Assembly: GCA_020049855.1 (NCBI GenBank)
Contig: JAGVLJ010000001.1
Span: 1-64,000, forward strand
Source: Bacteroidia bacterium
GTDB lineage: Bacteria > Bacteroidota > Bacteroidia > UKL13-3
DNA length: 64,000 nt
Reading direction: 5' to 3'
The notes under the pieces are model-generated. The model saw only the letters and a list, made by a program, of their open reading frames with translations, ran no database searches and was not told the origin of the DNA. A program made the position numbers and the translations under genes. Of this stretch, positions 32,401-39,431 are shown one piece after another (position 1 is the first letter of the stretch; every line of letters starts with the position of its first letter).

Positions 32401-34884
32401 ACCATTACACCCACAGGAACCAACTCATATTGTACCGGAGCAGCAGTAAGTGTATCCGTTTCTCCGGGCAGTGGCAACAGCGTTTCTGGCTGGATTTACC
32501 GACTTAACAACTCCGGAGCATGGCAAACATATATTTCATATAACACCAACTCGTTTGTTGATTATAACACCTCGGTTTCTTCAACCACCATCAAATCCTA
32601 TCGTGCCCTGATTTATAAACCTGGTGTGTGCCGCATTGATACTTCGGCTGAGGCAACAGCTACCATCAACCCGCGCACCTATGGAAATCTGGGTACCTCC
32701 CCAACAGCATCAAGTACCAATGTGTGTTCAGGTTCTTCGGTTGCCATAAGCATTTCAACCAGCGGAACAGTAAACTACTGGCTCTATAAAGACAATAGCG
32801 GAAGCTGGACAACCTACAACTATCCATACACAAGCTTCTATGATTATAATACTAACGTAGGAAATACTACCACGCGTCAATATCGGGCCATTATCAATTC
32901 CTCAACCGGATGTACCATTGATACCTCGGCTGTATTATCTATTACCATCAGCCCACGTACCTATGGAAACAGCAGCACTACACCAACCGTAAATAACAGT
33001 ACCGTCTGCTCAGGAACACAAGTGGTGGCTCAGGTTGCCATTGGTGCAGGAAGTTCAGTAATAAAATGGATGTACCGCGATAACAATACCGGAATCTGGA
33101 TTGACGGATCGTATAGCAGCTCGGCCACGTATTACGATTACAACACAACTGTTGCAAGCAATATATCCAGAAGTTATCGCGCTTTGATTTTAAGCGGAAC
33201 CGGGTGCAGCATTGATACCACAAATGCAGTAAATGTAGCCATTAACCCAATAGGAAAAGGAAACTCAAGCAGTACCCCTACAGCAGCCAACTCAACCGTG
33301 TGTGCAGGTAATACCGTTAGTGTAATTTTTAACACAGGCAATGTGATGCAGTGGTTGTATCGCGATGGAGCCACAGGTGCATGGATTTCACTTGGCACGT
33401 CCGGATCAACCATGTATGACTATAATACCAATGTGGGCAATAACACCGCGCGTAATTACCGCGCCATTGTGTATAATACCGCAGCTTGCAGCTACGATAC
33501 CACCAATGCTGTTACAGTTAACATCAACCTACTTACCCTTGGAAATAGCACACAGGCTCCAATTATCTCAAATGGTACGATTTGTTCTGGTAACCTATCG
33601 TCTGTTTCATTAACCCCGGCAAACGGATATGTACAAAACTGGATGTATCGAGATGGAGGAACAGGTGCATGGACTGTTCTCACAAGCTTTGCTTCTAATA
33701 GCTATAATGATTACAATACCACCGTGACTTCCCAGATGAACAGAGAATACCGCGCAATTATTCGCAATCAGAGTACTTGTAGTCTAGATACATCGGCCGG
33801 CACTACCGTAATCATTAAGCCTATTGGAAAAAACACCGACCTTAGCTTTAAACCTCAGGTATCACAGAGCATGATTTGTTCCGGAGCAGGAATTACCCTT
33901 TCGTTCAGCAGCAACCCTACGGTTCAGGTTTGGATGTATCGCGACTCGGTAGTTGATAACTGGAGCCAGTTAAGCAGTGGAAATTACTTTACACATTATG
34001 GCACATACACCTCAACCGTAAAACACCGTACCTACGTGGCGCTGCTGTACAATACCTCTACCTGCTCTATTGACACTTCTGATATTGTATCGGTAACCAT
34101 CAACCCGAATACAAGCGGCAACGTGAACATTGTTCCCGTTACAGCCAATGCAGCCATTTGCAGTGGTAACTTTACCTCGGCAAAAATTGCAGGTTATATT
34201 GGGCAAATTCAATACTGGATATTTCGCAACAATAACGAGCCATGGAATATTCTAAGCTCAACAGCCGACAGCATTTCACAATCTAATGCCGGCACCACAG
34301 TAACCTCACTTACCAACCGTCAGTATCGGGCAATTATTTATACCGGTTGTAATACCGACTCTACACAGGTCCTTTCCGTTTCCATTGATATTGCCCCTGC
34401 CATTCCAATTGTAACAAAAACGGCAGGAGATACACTGGTATGTTCAACTTCCATCGGTGTAACTTACAAGTGGATTCGAAACGGAGTGGATATTCCCGGG
34501 GCTACCTCACAAAAATTTAAACCAACACAAAGCGGAAGTTATGTGGTAGAAATCTCAAATGCCAATGGCTGTAAGGCTGCTTCTGTACCGTATAACTTTA
34601 TTCCTACTTCATCAGGAGCTTCAATCTCAGCTAAAATAGCAGCCAAAGTATATCCGAACCCAACCGAAAACGGAGAAGTAACCGTACTGATTAACGGAAT
34701 AAATGCTGAAACGGTGAATTTCACGGTAATGAATGCTATGGGTCAGGTGGTGATTGGAAAACAACAAACCAACTTAATCAACTCGCAGTTTACCGTTCAT
34801 CTGGAGAATATGATGCATGGCTTGTATTTTATTCTGATTGAAGCCGAAGGAAAAACAAGCACTTTACCGCTTATTCGAAAATAA
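26437..34884 (+). CDS. Giant (~2815 aa) secreted repeat protein with T9SS type A sorting domain
   Basis: Signal peptide; 27 modules with the pattern CSGxxVxxx...W-[ILM]-YRDNxxGxW...YNTxVSxxTxRxYRA...CxxDTSxxVxVTINPxxxGN, then an Ig-like module, then CTD AAKVYPNPTENGEVTVLINGINAETVNFTVMNAMGQVV...LIRK. Confidence 0.9.
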   Translation: MKQTITYFYTLLGLALGMVVNPVNLQAQCGIASQVKPVVSASTVCSGNSVTMSVFGLPVNTWIYRDNAGVWQNMFTGSTTTYTHYSTSVSFATTREYRAVVSATGCTIDTTLAAIVTLVPVTYGNSSVLPATSTNTICSNSNIMFSVRNDLQVSGWYYRDNGVGSFNYFAGSNQFSTSFSVGTTTNREIKVLTRQPNSCQVDSSQSITITVQPRTGIINPAIGISTSTPVVCAGSSVSLQLNSSYSGSINWLYRNSGTTSWTYFSASPNATDANTTVTANTTREYRIVLQSTTGCTYDSSSIITALINAPVPGNLRSLKPSTSTPVICTGSSSSVSVSTGYSGSVIRWLYRDNNAGSWNILSSTSTSVTQSINVTSVTTRAYRVLLRNVALCRQDTSEEITVLVNPFTYGNTTKVSPLIQHQTICSGYNALLSVPSGVNVQNWLYRTNGGIWQYFSSGQTVYDYNTSVTTSTNRDYVVLVRDNSSCSIDTSTVASVTIKPTVYGSLPYQITPNVTTPMVCYGNASQVGFTLNGNYQILKWIYKDNAGTWADNSSTGSTLYDYNTSVSTNTNRTYRAIIRNNESCIADSTQPASVVINTRAYGNLTSVAPTAGATSVCSGTSVSLSTTLPTNYSSVQAWYRRDSVTGFWTNFGSGTSVNDNGTTITASVNREYRSLFYSSSQCRFDTSDASYVTINIRTRTANNSVAPQLSTTGLVCSGKNISSYINLPSGTSVQKWIYRDGSTGNWLDVSGSSASTSYTDTKTGVLVNTQRFYRVIFTNNNTCSIDTSASLGVSIQAVSGGTTSSYVPTASVGNICSGTSVFINASTGVSSIDAIRWIYKDNSGSWLDAISGSNSFSDPSSNTLTSSNILRSYRLIHYRSGACVIDTTSSVSVNINARTFGIKMVAPSVSPTAACATTNINIVVSLASGDQIQKYISRDNAGAWRDMMYTSASSITDQNTNVSVNTTRDYRVILYNNNSCSYDTSLAATVTINPMQNGVNTSVTPVATTTSMCAGATASVNVSSTIGSLTVKGWIYRDNNGAWMPGQTGTSTSFNQTTYTGIASNINREYRALVTRGSGCGIDTSAGVTVVINKQTNGYITNAPNILVNPFCVASGTAVGINITAPSGYSVLRWQTRDNNGSWDEFSYSTSATLINDYNINVSAAVSRQYRVIASSSTNCSIDTSATTTITINPLTGGTINTVTPTISSTTVCYGQNATVSVSLPSGYSMVKWVYSDNNGPLKDFYTSATGTSFSDNNTQVQTTVARTYYAIIQSSTNCRKDTSLGLGVTILPWSINTGALSSVTPTSNPTGGICSGNSVSLNVNPGANNSVYKWIYTQYPTGSFSGPTYDILNSASTSVTHSNTFISSAATRLYRAVVRNNAACRLDTTNSVWVNINLQSFGSDTNLVISAVDTVCSSASLNLSISTTGSIINWLYRDNNGPLNIIPSSAGVSSITDNNTTASTGVNRKYYVLVFRSVNCKTDTSKVKSVYLKARTAGNSSTKAVISVDTVCIGTSSVSTSISASNVLKWIYRDNFSGNWNVIPSSASSFLSHNISNVTSITSREYRAIFVSTSCSEDTSVADTVVIKTLAYGNFTGLTPTSLNNVSCNGNSATISIIPGSGNTVVKWIYRNNNTGSWLDFSTTTSTSITDYNTYVSTPQTRVYRVIIRRACSNDTTDGYTLSLLPRGKGNDNTLTPTVNNSTVCTGSSVTASLTPGSGKIITMWLYRNGNSGAWSILSYTSLTSVTDNYTVIASTTTRQYCAIVYNTTLCSDDTTNSVSVTINPVTVGTTNINPMVANSTVCVGNFSSVSINPGTGASVVGWLYNVSGGAWMPFGYTTSTSINDYNTNFGSITTKAYRALIYTSSPCRIDTSNSVSVTITPRTFGNDNSFTFTAPSPVCSGSSASVSISALGSGNTIQRWLYRDNSTGAWNSIYSTSSAISDNNTYVSAVTTRTYRTLIVKGNTCTIDTSNGVNVTINPVGAGNDNTITPTGTNSYCTGAAVSVSVSPGSGNSVSGWIYRLNNSGAWQTYISYNTNSFVDYNTSVSSTTIKSYRALIYKPGVCRIDTSAEATATINPRTYGNLGTSPTASSTNVCSGSSVAISISTSGTVNYWLYKDNSGSWTTYNYPYTSFYDYNTNVGNTTTRQYRAIINSSTGCTIDTSAVLSITISPRTYGNSSTTPTVNNSTVCSGTQVVAQVAIGAGSSVIKWMYRDNNTGIWIDGSYSSSATYYDYNTTVASNISRSYRALILSGTGCSIDTTNAVNVAINPIGKGNSSSTPTAANSTVCAGNTVSVIFNTGNVMQWLYRDGATGAWISLGTSGSTMYDYNTNVGNNTARNYRAIVYNTAACSYDTTNAVTVNINLLTLGNSTQAPIISNGTICSGNLSSVSLTPANGYVQNWMYRDGGTGAWTVLTSFASNSYNDYNTTVTSQMNREYRAIIRNQSTCSLDTSAGTTVIIKPIGKNTDLSFKPQVSQSMICSGAGITLSFSSNPTVQVWMYRDSVVDNWSQLSSGNYFTHYGTYTSTVKHRTYVALLYNTSTCSIDTSDIVSVTINPNTSGNVNIVPVTANAAICSGNFTSAKIAGYIGQIQYWIFRNNNEPWNILSSTADSISQSNAGTTVTSLTNRQYRAIIYTGCNTDSTQVLSVSIDIAPAIPIVTKTAGDTLVCSTSIGVTYKWIRNGVDIPGATSQKFKPTQSGSYVVEISNANGCKAASVPYNFIPTSSGASISAKIAAKVYPNPTENGEVTVLINGINAETVNFTVMNAMGQVVIGKQQTNLINSQFTVHLENMMHGLYFILIEAEGKTSTLPLIRK

Positions 34885-34918
34885 GCAACTCTCTTCCCGA
34901 CCCAACCAAAACCCTTAT

Positions 34919-34953
34919 AGCCCGTTCCGCCTTCAAAGGTGGGCGGGCTTTTT
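34919..34953 (+). terminator. Intrinsic terminator downstream of the giant repeat gene
   Basis: AGCCCGttCCGCC ttcaaa GGTGGgCGGGCT followed by TTTTT. Confidence 0.75.
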
Positions 34954-35036
34954 CCAGCAACAAATAGCTGATTTATATCAGGGAACTTTTACCTTTATTT
35001 TCTCAGCTTTGAAACAAATAACATAAACCCTTTACC

Positions 35037-35441
35037 ATGCAGCTAATCCCCTATTTAACATTTAACGGCAACTGCGAAGAAGCCCTTCGTTTTTATGAAA
35101 CGGTTTTTAACGGAGAGATCACCTCGCTCAATCGATATGAAGGCGCACCAATGCCGCTGCCACCCGGTTATGAAAATAAAATTTTGCACGCCTCGCTTCA
35201 GTTTGAGGGCAATACCATTATGCTGTGTGACGCCATGCCGGGCTCTACCTACACTCCCGGAAACAATTACTCCCTCTCGGTAAATATCCCGCAGGTAATA
35301 ACCATGGATGCGCTGTTTGATAAACTGTCACAGGGAGGTACTATCACTATGCCCTTGCAGGATACATTTTGGGGGGCACGCTTTGGTATGATTAAAGATA
35401 AATTCGGGATGAACTGGATGTTCAACTGTGATTTAAACTAA
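35037..35441 (+). CDS. VOC family protein (PhnB-like)
   Basis: MQLIPYLTFNGNCEEALRFYETVFNGEI...LSQGGTITMPLQDTFWGARFGMIKDKFGMNWMFNC. Confidence 0.85.
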   Translation: MQLIPYLTFNGNCEEALRFYETVFNGEITSLNRYEGAPMPLPPGYENKILHASLQFEGNTIMLCDAMPGSTYTPGNNYSLSVNIPQVITMDALFDKLSQGGTITMPLQDTFWGARFGMIKDKFGMNWMFNCDLN

Positions 35442-35464
35442 TCCTGCGGTAGTATTACGGGTGC

Positions 35465-36280
35465 TTATCCTTTACGTACAGCCGTTATCGAATACACCAG
35501 AGGTAGTTTATTCTCCATATGCTTTATCCGGTACCTTTCCGGAGCATATTCTTCTACACAGTTAAAACAGGCGTAGGGCGAATAATCATACTCCTCAAGT
35601 GATGTTATTTCCATTTGATGGTTGAGTAAATTAGTTACCACTTCACCCACGCCATGATTCCATCCTACGTACTCCATATTCACTACTGCACCCCTATCGG
35701 CATACGTGCTTGTTTCGGTTTCTATAATGGGGCCGGTATTTAAATAACTGTACGCTACTTTCTCAAATTTGTCATCAAACATCCACACCACCGGATGAAA
35801 ATCAACAAACACCAGTCTGCCTCCGGGTTTTAAATACGCAGCAATAAGTTTTGCCCATTTATTCATATCGGGCAACCAGCCAATAGTACCATAGCTGGTA
35901 AATACCATATCAAATTTTTTATCGAGGTGATTGGGTAAATCATATACATCGCAACAAATAAAGGTGGCATCCGATTTTGTTTTTTCTGCCAGTTCCACCG
36001 CGCGTTCAATGGCCTTGTCTGATAAGTCAACTCCGGTAACCAATGCGCCCATACGGGCCAGCGAAATGGTATCCTGACCAAAATGACATTGCAGGTGCAA
36101 GATGGTTTTCCCTTTTACATCGCCTAAAAGTTTCAGTTCAATTTCTTTAAGCGAGGTGTGGCCTTTTAAAAAACCAGTTACATCATAAAAATCCGATTTC
36201 ATGTGAATATCGGTGCGGTGATTCCACAACTGCCTGTTTATTTCTATGTAATTTTTTTCTGTCATGCTACGTATTCGCAA
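35465..36280 (-). CDS. Class I SAM-dependent methyltransferase
   Basis: KTILHLQCHFGQDTISLARMGALVTGVDLSDKAIERA; start may be the internal Met (MTEKNYIE). Confidence 0.85.
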   Translation of the reverse strand: MRIRSMTEKNYIEINRQLWNHRTDIHMKSDFYDVTGFLKGHTSLKEIELKLLGDVKGKTILHLQCHFGQDTISLARMGALVTGVDLSDKAIERAVELAEKTKSDATFICCDVYDLPNHLDKKFDMVFTSYGTIGWLPDMNKWAKLIAAYLKPGGRLVFVDFHPVVWMFDDKFEKVAYSYLNTGPIIETETSTYADRGAVVNMEYVGWNHGVGEVVTNLLNHQMEITSLEEYDYSPYACFNCVEEYAPERYRIKHMENKLPLVYSITAVRKG

Positions 36281-36295
36281 AACTGAACCGGGAAA

Positions 36296-36727
36296 CTACC
36301 CTCTTTTTATGGCCGCAAAAAAACTTTTAGCCGCAGTAAATTGCAAAGTGCCCTCATCCAGTTTTTCCAGTGCAATTTTAGTTTCGTCAGATACCAACAG
36401 GTATTTTTCGCCATATACCCATATTTTCAATCCGGTTGCATCCACCTTGTCGTAGGTTTTTGCTTCCAGCCGGTTGGTTATTTTTATATCCATAAAATTC
36501 TCCCAGATAATTTGCCGCAAGGGTTCGTGTATCACGGCCTCTTTCCAGCTTACCTGCCCCTGCATTTCTTTCAGTACGGGTTCAAACTTTTTATCCAGTA
36601 AAATATAACTAGGACTGCTCAGCAAAGGAGCGGCTGCATCAAAACGGGTTACCCTGAATTCGGTTTCGTTGATGCGCCACAAGGTGAGTTTGCTTGCTAC
36701 TTTGGGATTGACCTGCCAGATACTCAT
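36296..36727 (-). CDS. Hypothetical protein
   Basis: Intact 143-aa ORF in an otherwise unexplained region. Confidence 0.5.
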   Translation of the reverse strand: MSIWQVNPKVASKLTLWRINETEFRVTRFDAAAPLLSSPSYILLDKKFEPVLKEMQGQVSWKEAVIHEPLRQIIWENFMDIKITNRLEAKTYDKVDATGLKIWVYGEKYLLVSDETKIALEKLDEGTLQFTAAKSFFAAIKRG

Positions 36728-36896
36728 GCGTGATTTTTATTTTTACAAGGTAAGAGAAATATTAATTTTTTTCTTGAAATTGTTCCCTATATCTAGGTGT
36801 CATAATCCGAGATAATTTTTATCAAAACAATTAACACCAACTCACAAAAAAATATCTTACCGTTGTATAGTGAACCTAAACTATAATGGACTAAAC

Positions 36897-37307
36897 TTAA
36901 AGAAAACTGTTTAAATCAGATATTCTATATGTCATAGCTGGGACACTTACGACAAATCGTTTTGCTAAGAATTCTATAAGTTCATTTTCGGTTAGTCCTT
37001 GTTCCCTATATAGTTCTTTAAACACAAGCTCCTTGGGCATGAGCAACGCTGCGGCAAATGCATTTGCCTCCTTTTCCTGCTTTACTTCTGTCAAAGAATA
37101 TTTCTTGTTGCTTCGAAATTTTACAATATAATCTTTGTCAACGAATAACTCTTTCTTCGTTTTTCCGTGCATTACATAATGCCCTAGCTCATGAGCCACT
37201 GTAAACCTTTGACGCCCTTTTGAATGTTGTAGATTGTACCCAATTGTTCCTTTTCCATCATTAATTGCTAAAATTCCCGAAACCTCATCTCCAAGATTGT
37301 AAGGCAT
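36897..37307 (-). CDS. ImmA/IrrE-family metallo-endopeptidase, N-terminus possibly disrupted
   Basis: HExxH-type motif RFTVAHELGHYVMH. In-frame sequence upstream of the Met (LLLQEGIESAPIPVEKIASALGVDV) looks like the missing N-terminus but has no ATG before a stop. Confidence 0.8.
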   Translation of the reverse strand: MPYNLGDEVSGILAINDGKGTIGYNLQHSKGRQRFTVAHELGHYVMHGKTKKELFVDKDYIVKFRSNKKYSLTEVKQEKEANAFAAALLMPKELVFKELYREQGLTENELIEFLAKRFVVSVPAMTYRISDLNSFL

Positions 37308-37465
37308 AACATCAACCCCAAGAGCTGAAGCAATTTTTTCAACCGGAATGGGAGCAGATTCAATTCCTTCTTGAAGTAACAGTTTAGTATGGAGGAAAAC
37401 AGGATGTAAAAGTCATTTCTTTATTAGAAAAGGAAAAACTGTCTGGTGCGATTAATAAAAGAGGC

Positions 37466-39115
37466 TTACTTAGATAACTGTTTTATTATAAAATGATAGT
37501 AATTATTGCTGTTTTGATGAGGAAATAACCTCTCAAAATTATCTTTGTTGTTTTTTAAAAATTGAAGAAGAGAAGATTTGATATCACTTGGCAAGTAATT
37601 AATCAAGTGTGTGCCCATCATCCCGTTGCTTACATTTGTAGCATCAAAAGTAAAATCAAGCACCTTGTAGGTGGAAATGTAGCATGAAGCAACCCATAAA
37701 TATTTAGGCATGCTATGAGTTAAATAGGCGATCTTTTCCTCCTGATCCAAACTAGATTTTTTTATTTGGCCTTTGACATTTTCAGAAAATTCGACTTTAA
37801 TATCCCATGAAAGGTCTGCAATAATTTTATTGTCAAAAAACGAACTTAGTATTCTGTCCAGACCTAATACTATAGCTTCAATATCTTCGTATGATATCCT
37901 TATTTTGGGATAAACCGGAACAATTACATCAGTTACATAAGTGTAATGAAGGTCTTTGTCCTTTAGAGTCCATTCTGTTATTATTCCAGCATCATCATCC
38001 GCAAATTCAACTCTGGCGAAAGGCCCCCACTGATCATCATGAGCATAGAATTTGGTAATATTGTCAGAAAGCCAACTTATTTCTTCCCTAGGCTCCAATA
38101 TAACTGGGGTATTCTGCTTGAACCCCGATACAGTGATCGCATGCAGGCCGTGACTACCACCATTTGGCACACTGATAACTAAGATAATTGGGATACCTAT
38201 TGGGGAATAGGCGTTCAACAGTTTTTTTAGATACCTATGAGAAACAAATCTTGCTATAATTTCTTCTTGATCATTTTCAACTATATAATCAGGATGCTTT
38301 ATCTCTGAAACGAGGCCTGAATTTAGAATTGCTTGGCTTATTTGAATAATGTCAAGCCCCTTATTTGGAAACAACCGGCTACCATCAGTCGAGGCATTAC
38401 CTGCGTCTTTCGTTATTTGATTAGGTGATTTTAAAATAGTATGAAAATCTGCTGCTGCTTTATTTAACATCGACCAAATCGAAGTAGTTGCGCAAGCAGC
38501 TAAAACACTATCCTGTTCTTGAAACGCTAATGACTTTATTGTTATTTCGTTACCATACAGATGAATTGTATAATCTCTAACGCCCCAGAAACTTCTATTA
38601 TCTGAGTCTTGACTGTTAGGGTAAATTTTTAGTATTGTATACCCTAACACTGTAACAGGAATTGGCTTAACGACAATAAATCCAAGGTAATGTTTCCAAA
38701 AGCTGGAGTTATCCTCTGTGCTTAAAACAATGTTTTTAAAATCCTGCTCCGTGAATTCAGAATCAAAGAAGTGGACTCTTTTGCAAAACTTGGGATACTC
38801 TTCAAAACAAAAAGCATAATATGATGCATAATCATGAAGATAGTCTTTGTTAATATAACTATCTTCAATAACTATGGTCTTAGCCGCGATTTCTTCGCTA
38901 CTCAAATAGGCTTTTAGGTATGAAAAGTGGTTTTTTGCAGCGATTACCTCTTTGGATGTATAATCATTAGATAAGGATACCGCCAGATTTTCTTCTGAGT
39001 AGGATAGGATTTGCACGGTGAAAACATTATTAGAGTTGAACAACCACTCTAAGACGATCCTGGTCCACTTCTTTAAGTTTAAGAACCTCCATTTGCTTTT
39101 TCTTAGTTTCATCAA
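37466..39115 (-). CDS. Candidate papain-like/C39-like cysteine peptidase domain protein
   Basis: Putative Cys/His/Asp motifs: QEQDSVLAACATTSIW, GGSHGLHAITVSGF, YAHDDQWGPFARV. A GTG near 39018 would be an alternative start with less overlap. Confidence 0.5.
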   Translation of the reverse strand: MMKLRKSKWRFLNLKKWTRIVLEWLFNSNNVFTVQILSYSEENLAVSLSNDYTSKEVIAAKNHFSYLKAYLSSEEIAAKTIVIEDSYINKDYLHDYASYYAFCFEEYPKFCKRVHFFDSEFTEQDFKNIVLSTEDNSSFWKHYLGFIVVKPIPVTVLGYTILKIYPNSQDSDNRSFWGVRDYTIHLYGNEITIKSLAFQEQDSVLAACATTSIWSMLNKAAADFHTILKSPNQITKDAGNASTDGSRLFPNKGLDIIQISQAILNSGLVSEIKHPDYIVENDQEEIIARFVSHRYLKKLLNAYSPIGIPIILVISVPNGGSHGLHAITVSGFKQNTPVILEPREEISWLSDNITKFYAHDDQWGPFARVEFADDDAGIITEWTLKDKDLHYTYVTDVIVPVYPKIRISYEDIEAIVLGLDRILSSFFDNKIIADLSWDIKVEFSENVKGQIKKSSLDQEEKIAYLTHSMPKYLWVASCYISTYKVLDFTFDATNVSNGMMGTHLINYLPSDIKSSLLQFLKNNKDNFERLFPHQNSNNYYHFIIKQLSK

Positions 39116-39212
39116 CTTGCTTCACGACTGTTGTACCACTAAGCTTATCCGTAGATAACTTTGCATCTTTTATTAAGATGTTTGACGCCTGTAGTTTGTC
39201 CATATTAATCAT
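39030..39212 (-). CDS. Small hypothetical ORF (MINMDKLQASNILIKDAKLS...)
   Basis: 60-aa charged ORF directly upstream of and overlapping the peptidase ORF; TATCTTTG -7-like box about 45 nt upstream. Confidence 0.4.
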   Translation of the reverse strand: MINMDKLQASNILIKDAKLSTDKLSGTTVVKQVDETKKKQMEVLKLKEVDQDRLRVVVQL

Positions 39213-39256
39213 TGTTTTGTACACAAGTATAAGAATCAATTTTAAATAAAGGACGG

Positions 39257-39264
39257 CAAAGATA
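39257..39264 (-). promoter_or_regulatory. Candidate -7 box (TATCTTTG) for the small ORF/peptidase unit
   Basis: Matches TAnnTTTG on the minus strand; no well-spaced -33 TTG seen. Confidence 0.35.
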
Positions 39265-39431
39265 CAAACTTTATGTGTATAGAACTTATTATTCCTTACA
39301 ATCATCGCGCAATTACGCTTAAATATGCCTCATTTATATGAAAATCAATTTGTAACTTGACTTACAAGATCTTGTATACACTAGGCTACACGTGTTATTA
39401 AAAGTGGATAGCCTCGCGACAACTCATTCCC

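Noticed and set aside
26500-34400. Regularly spaced repeats that might suggest a CRISPR array or tandem DNA repeat
   Set aside because: Periodicity is ~280-300 nt, lies within one continuous ORF, and is conserved at protein not DNA level.
34838-35026. 62-aa ORF at the end of the giant gene
   Set aside because: Overlaps the end of the giant gene and the terminator; no supporting start signal.
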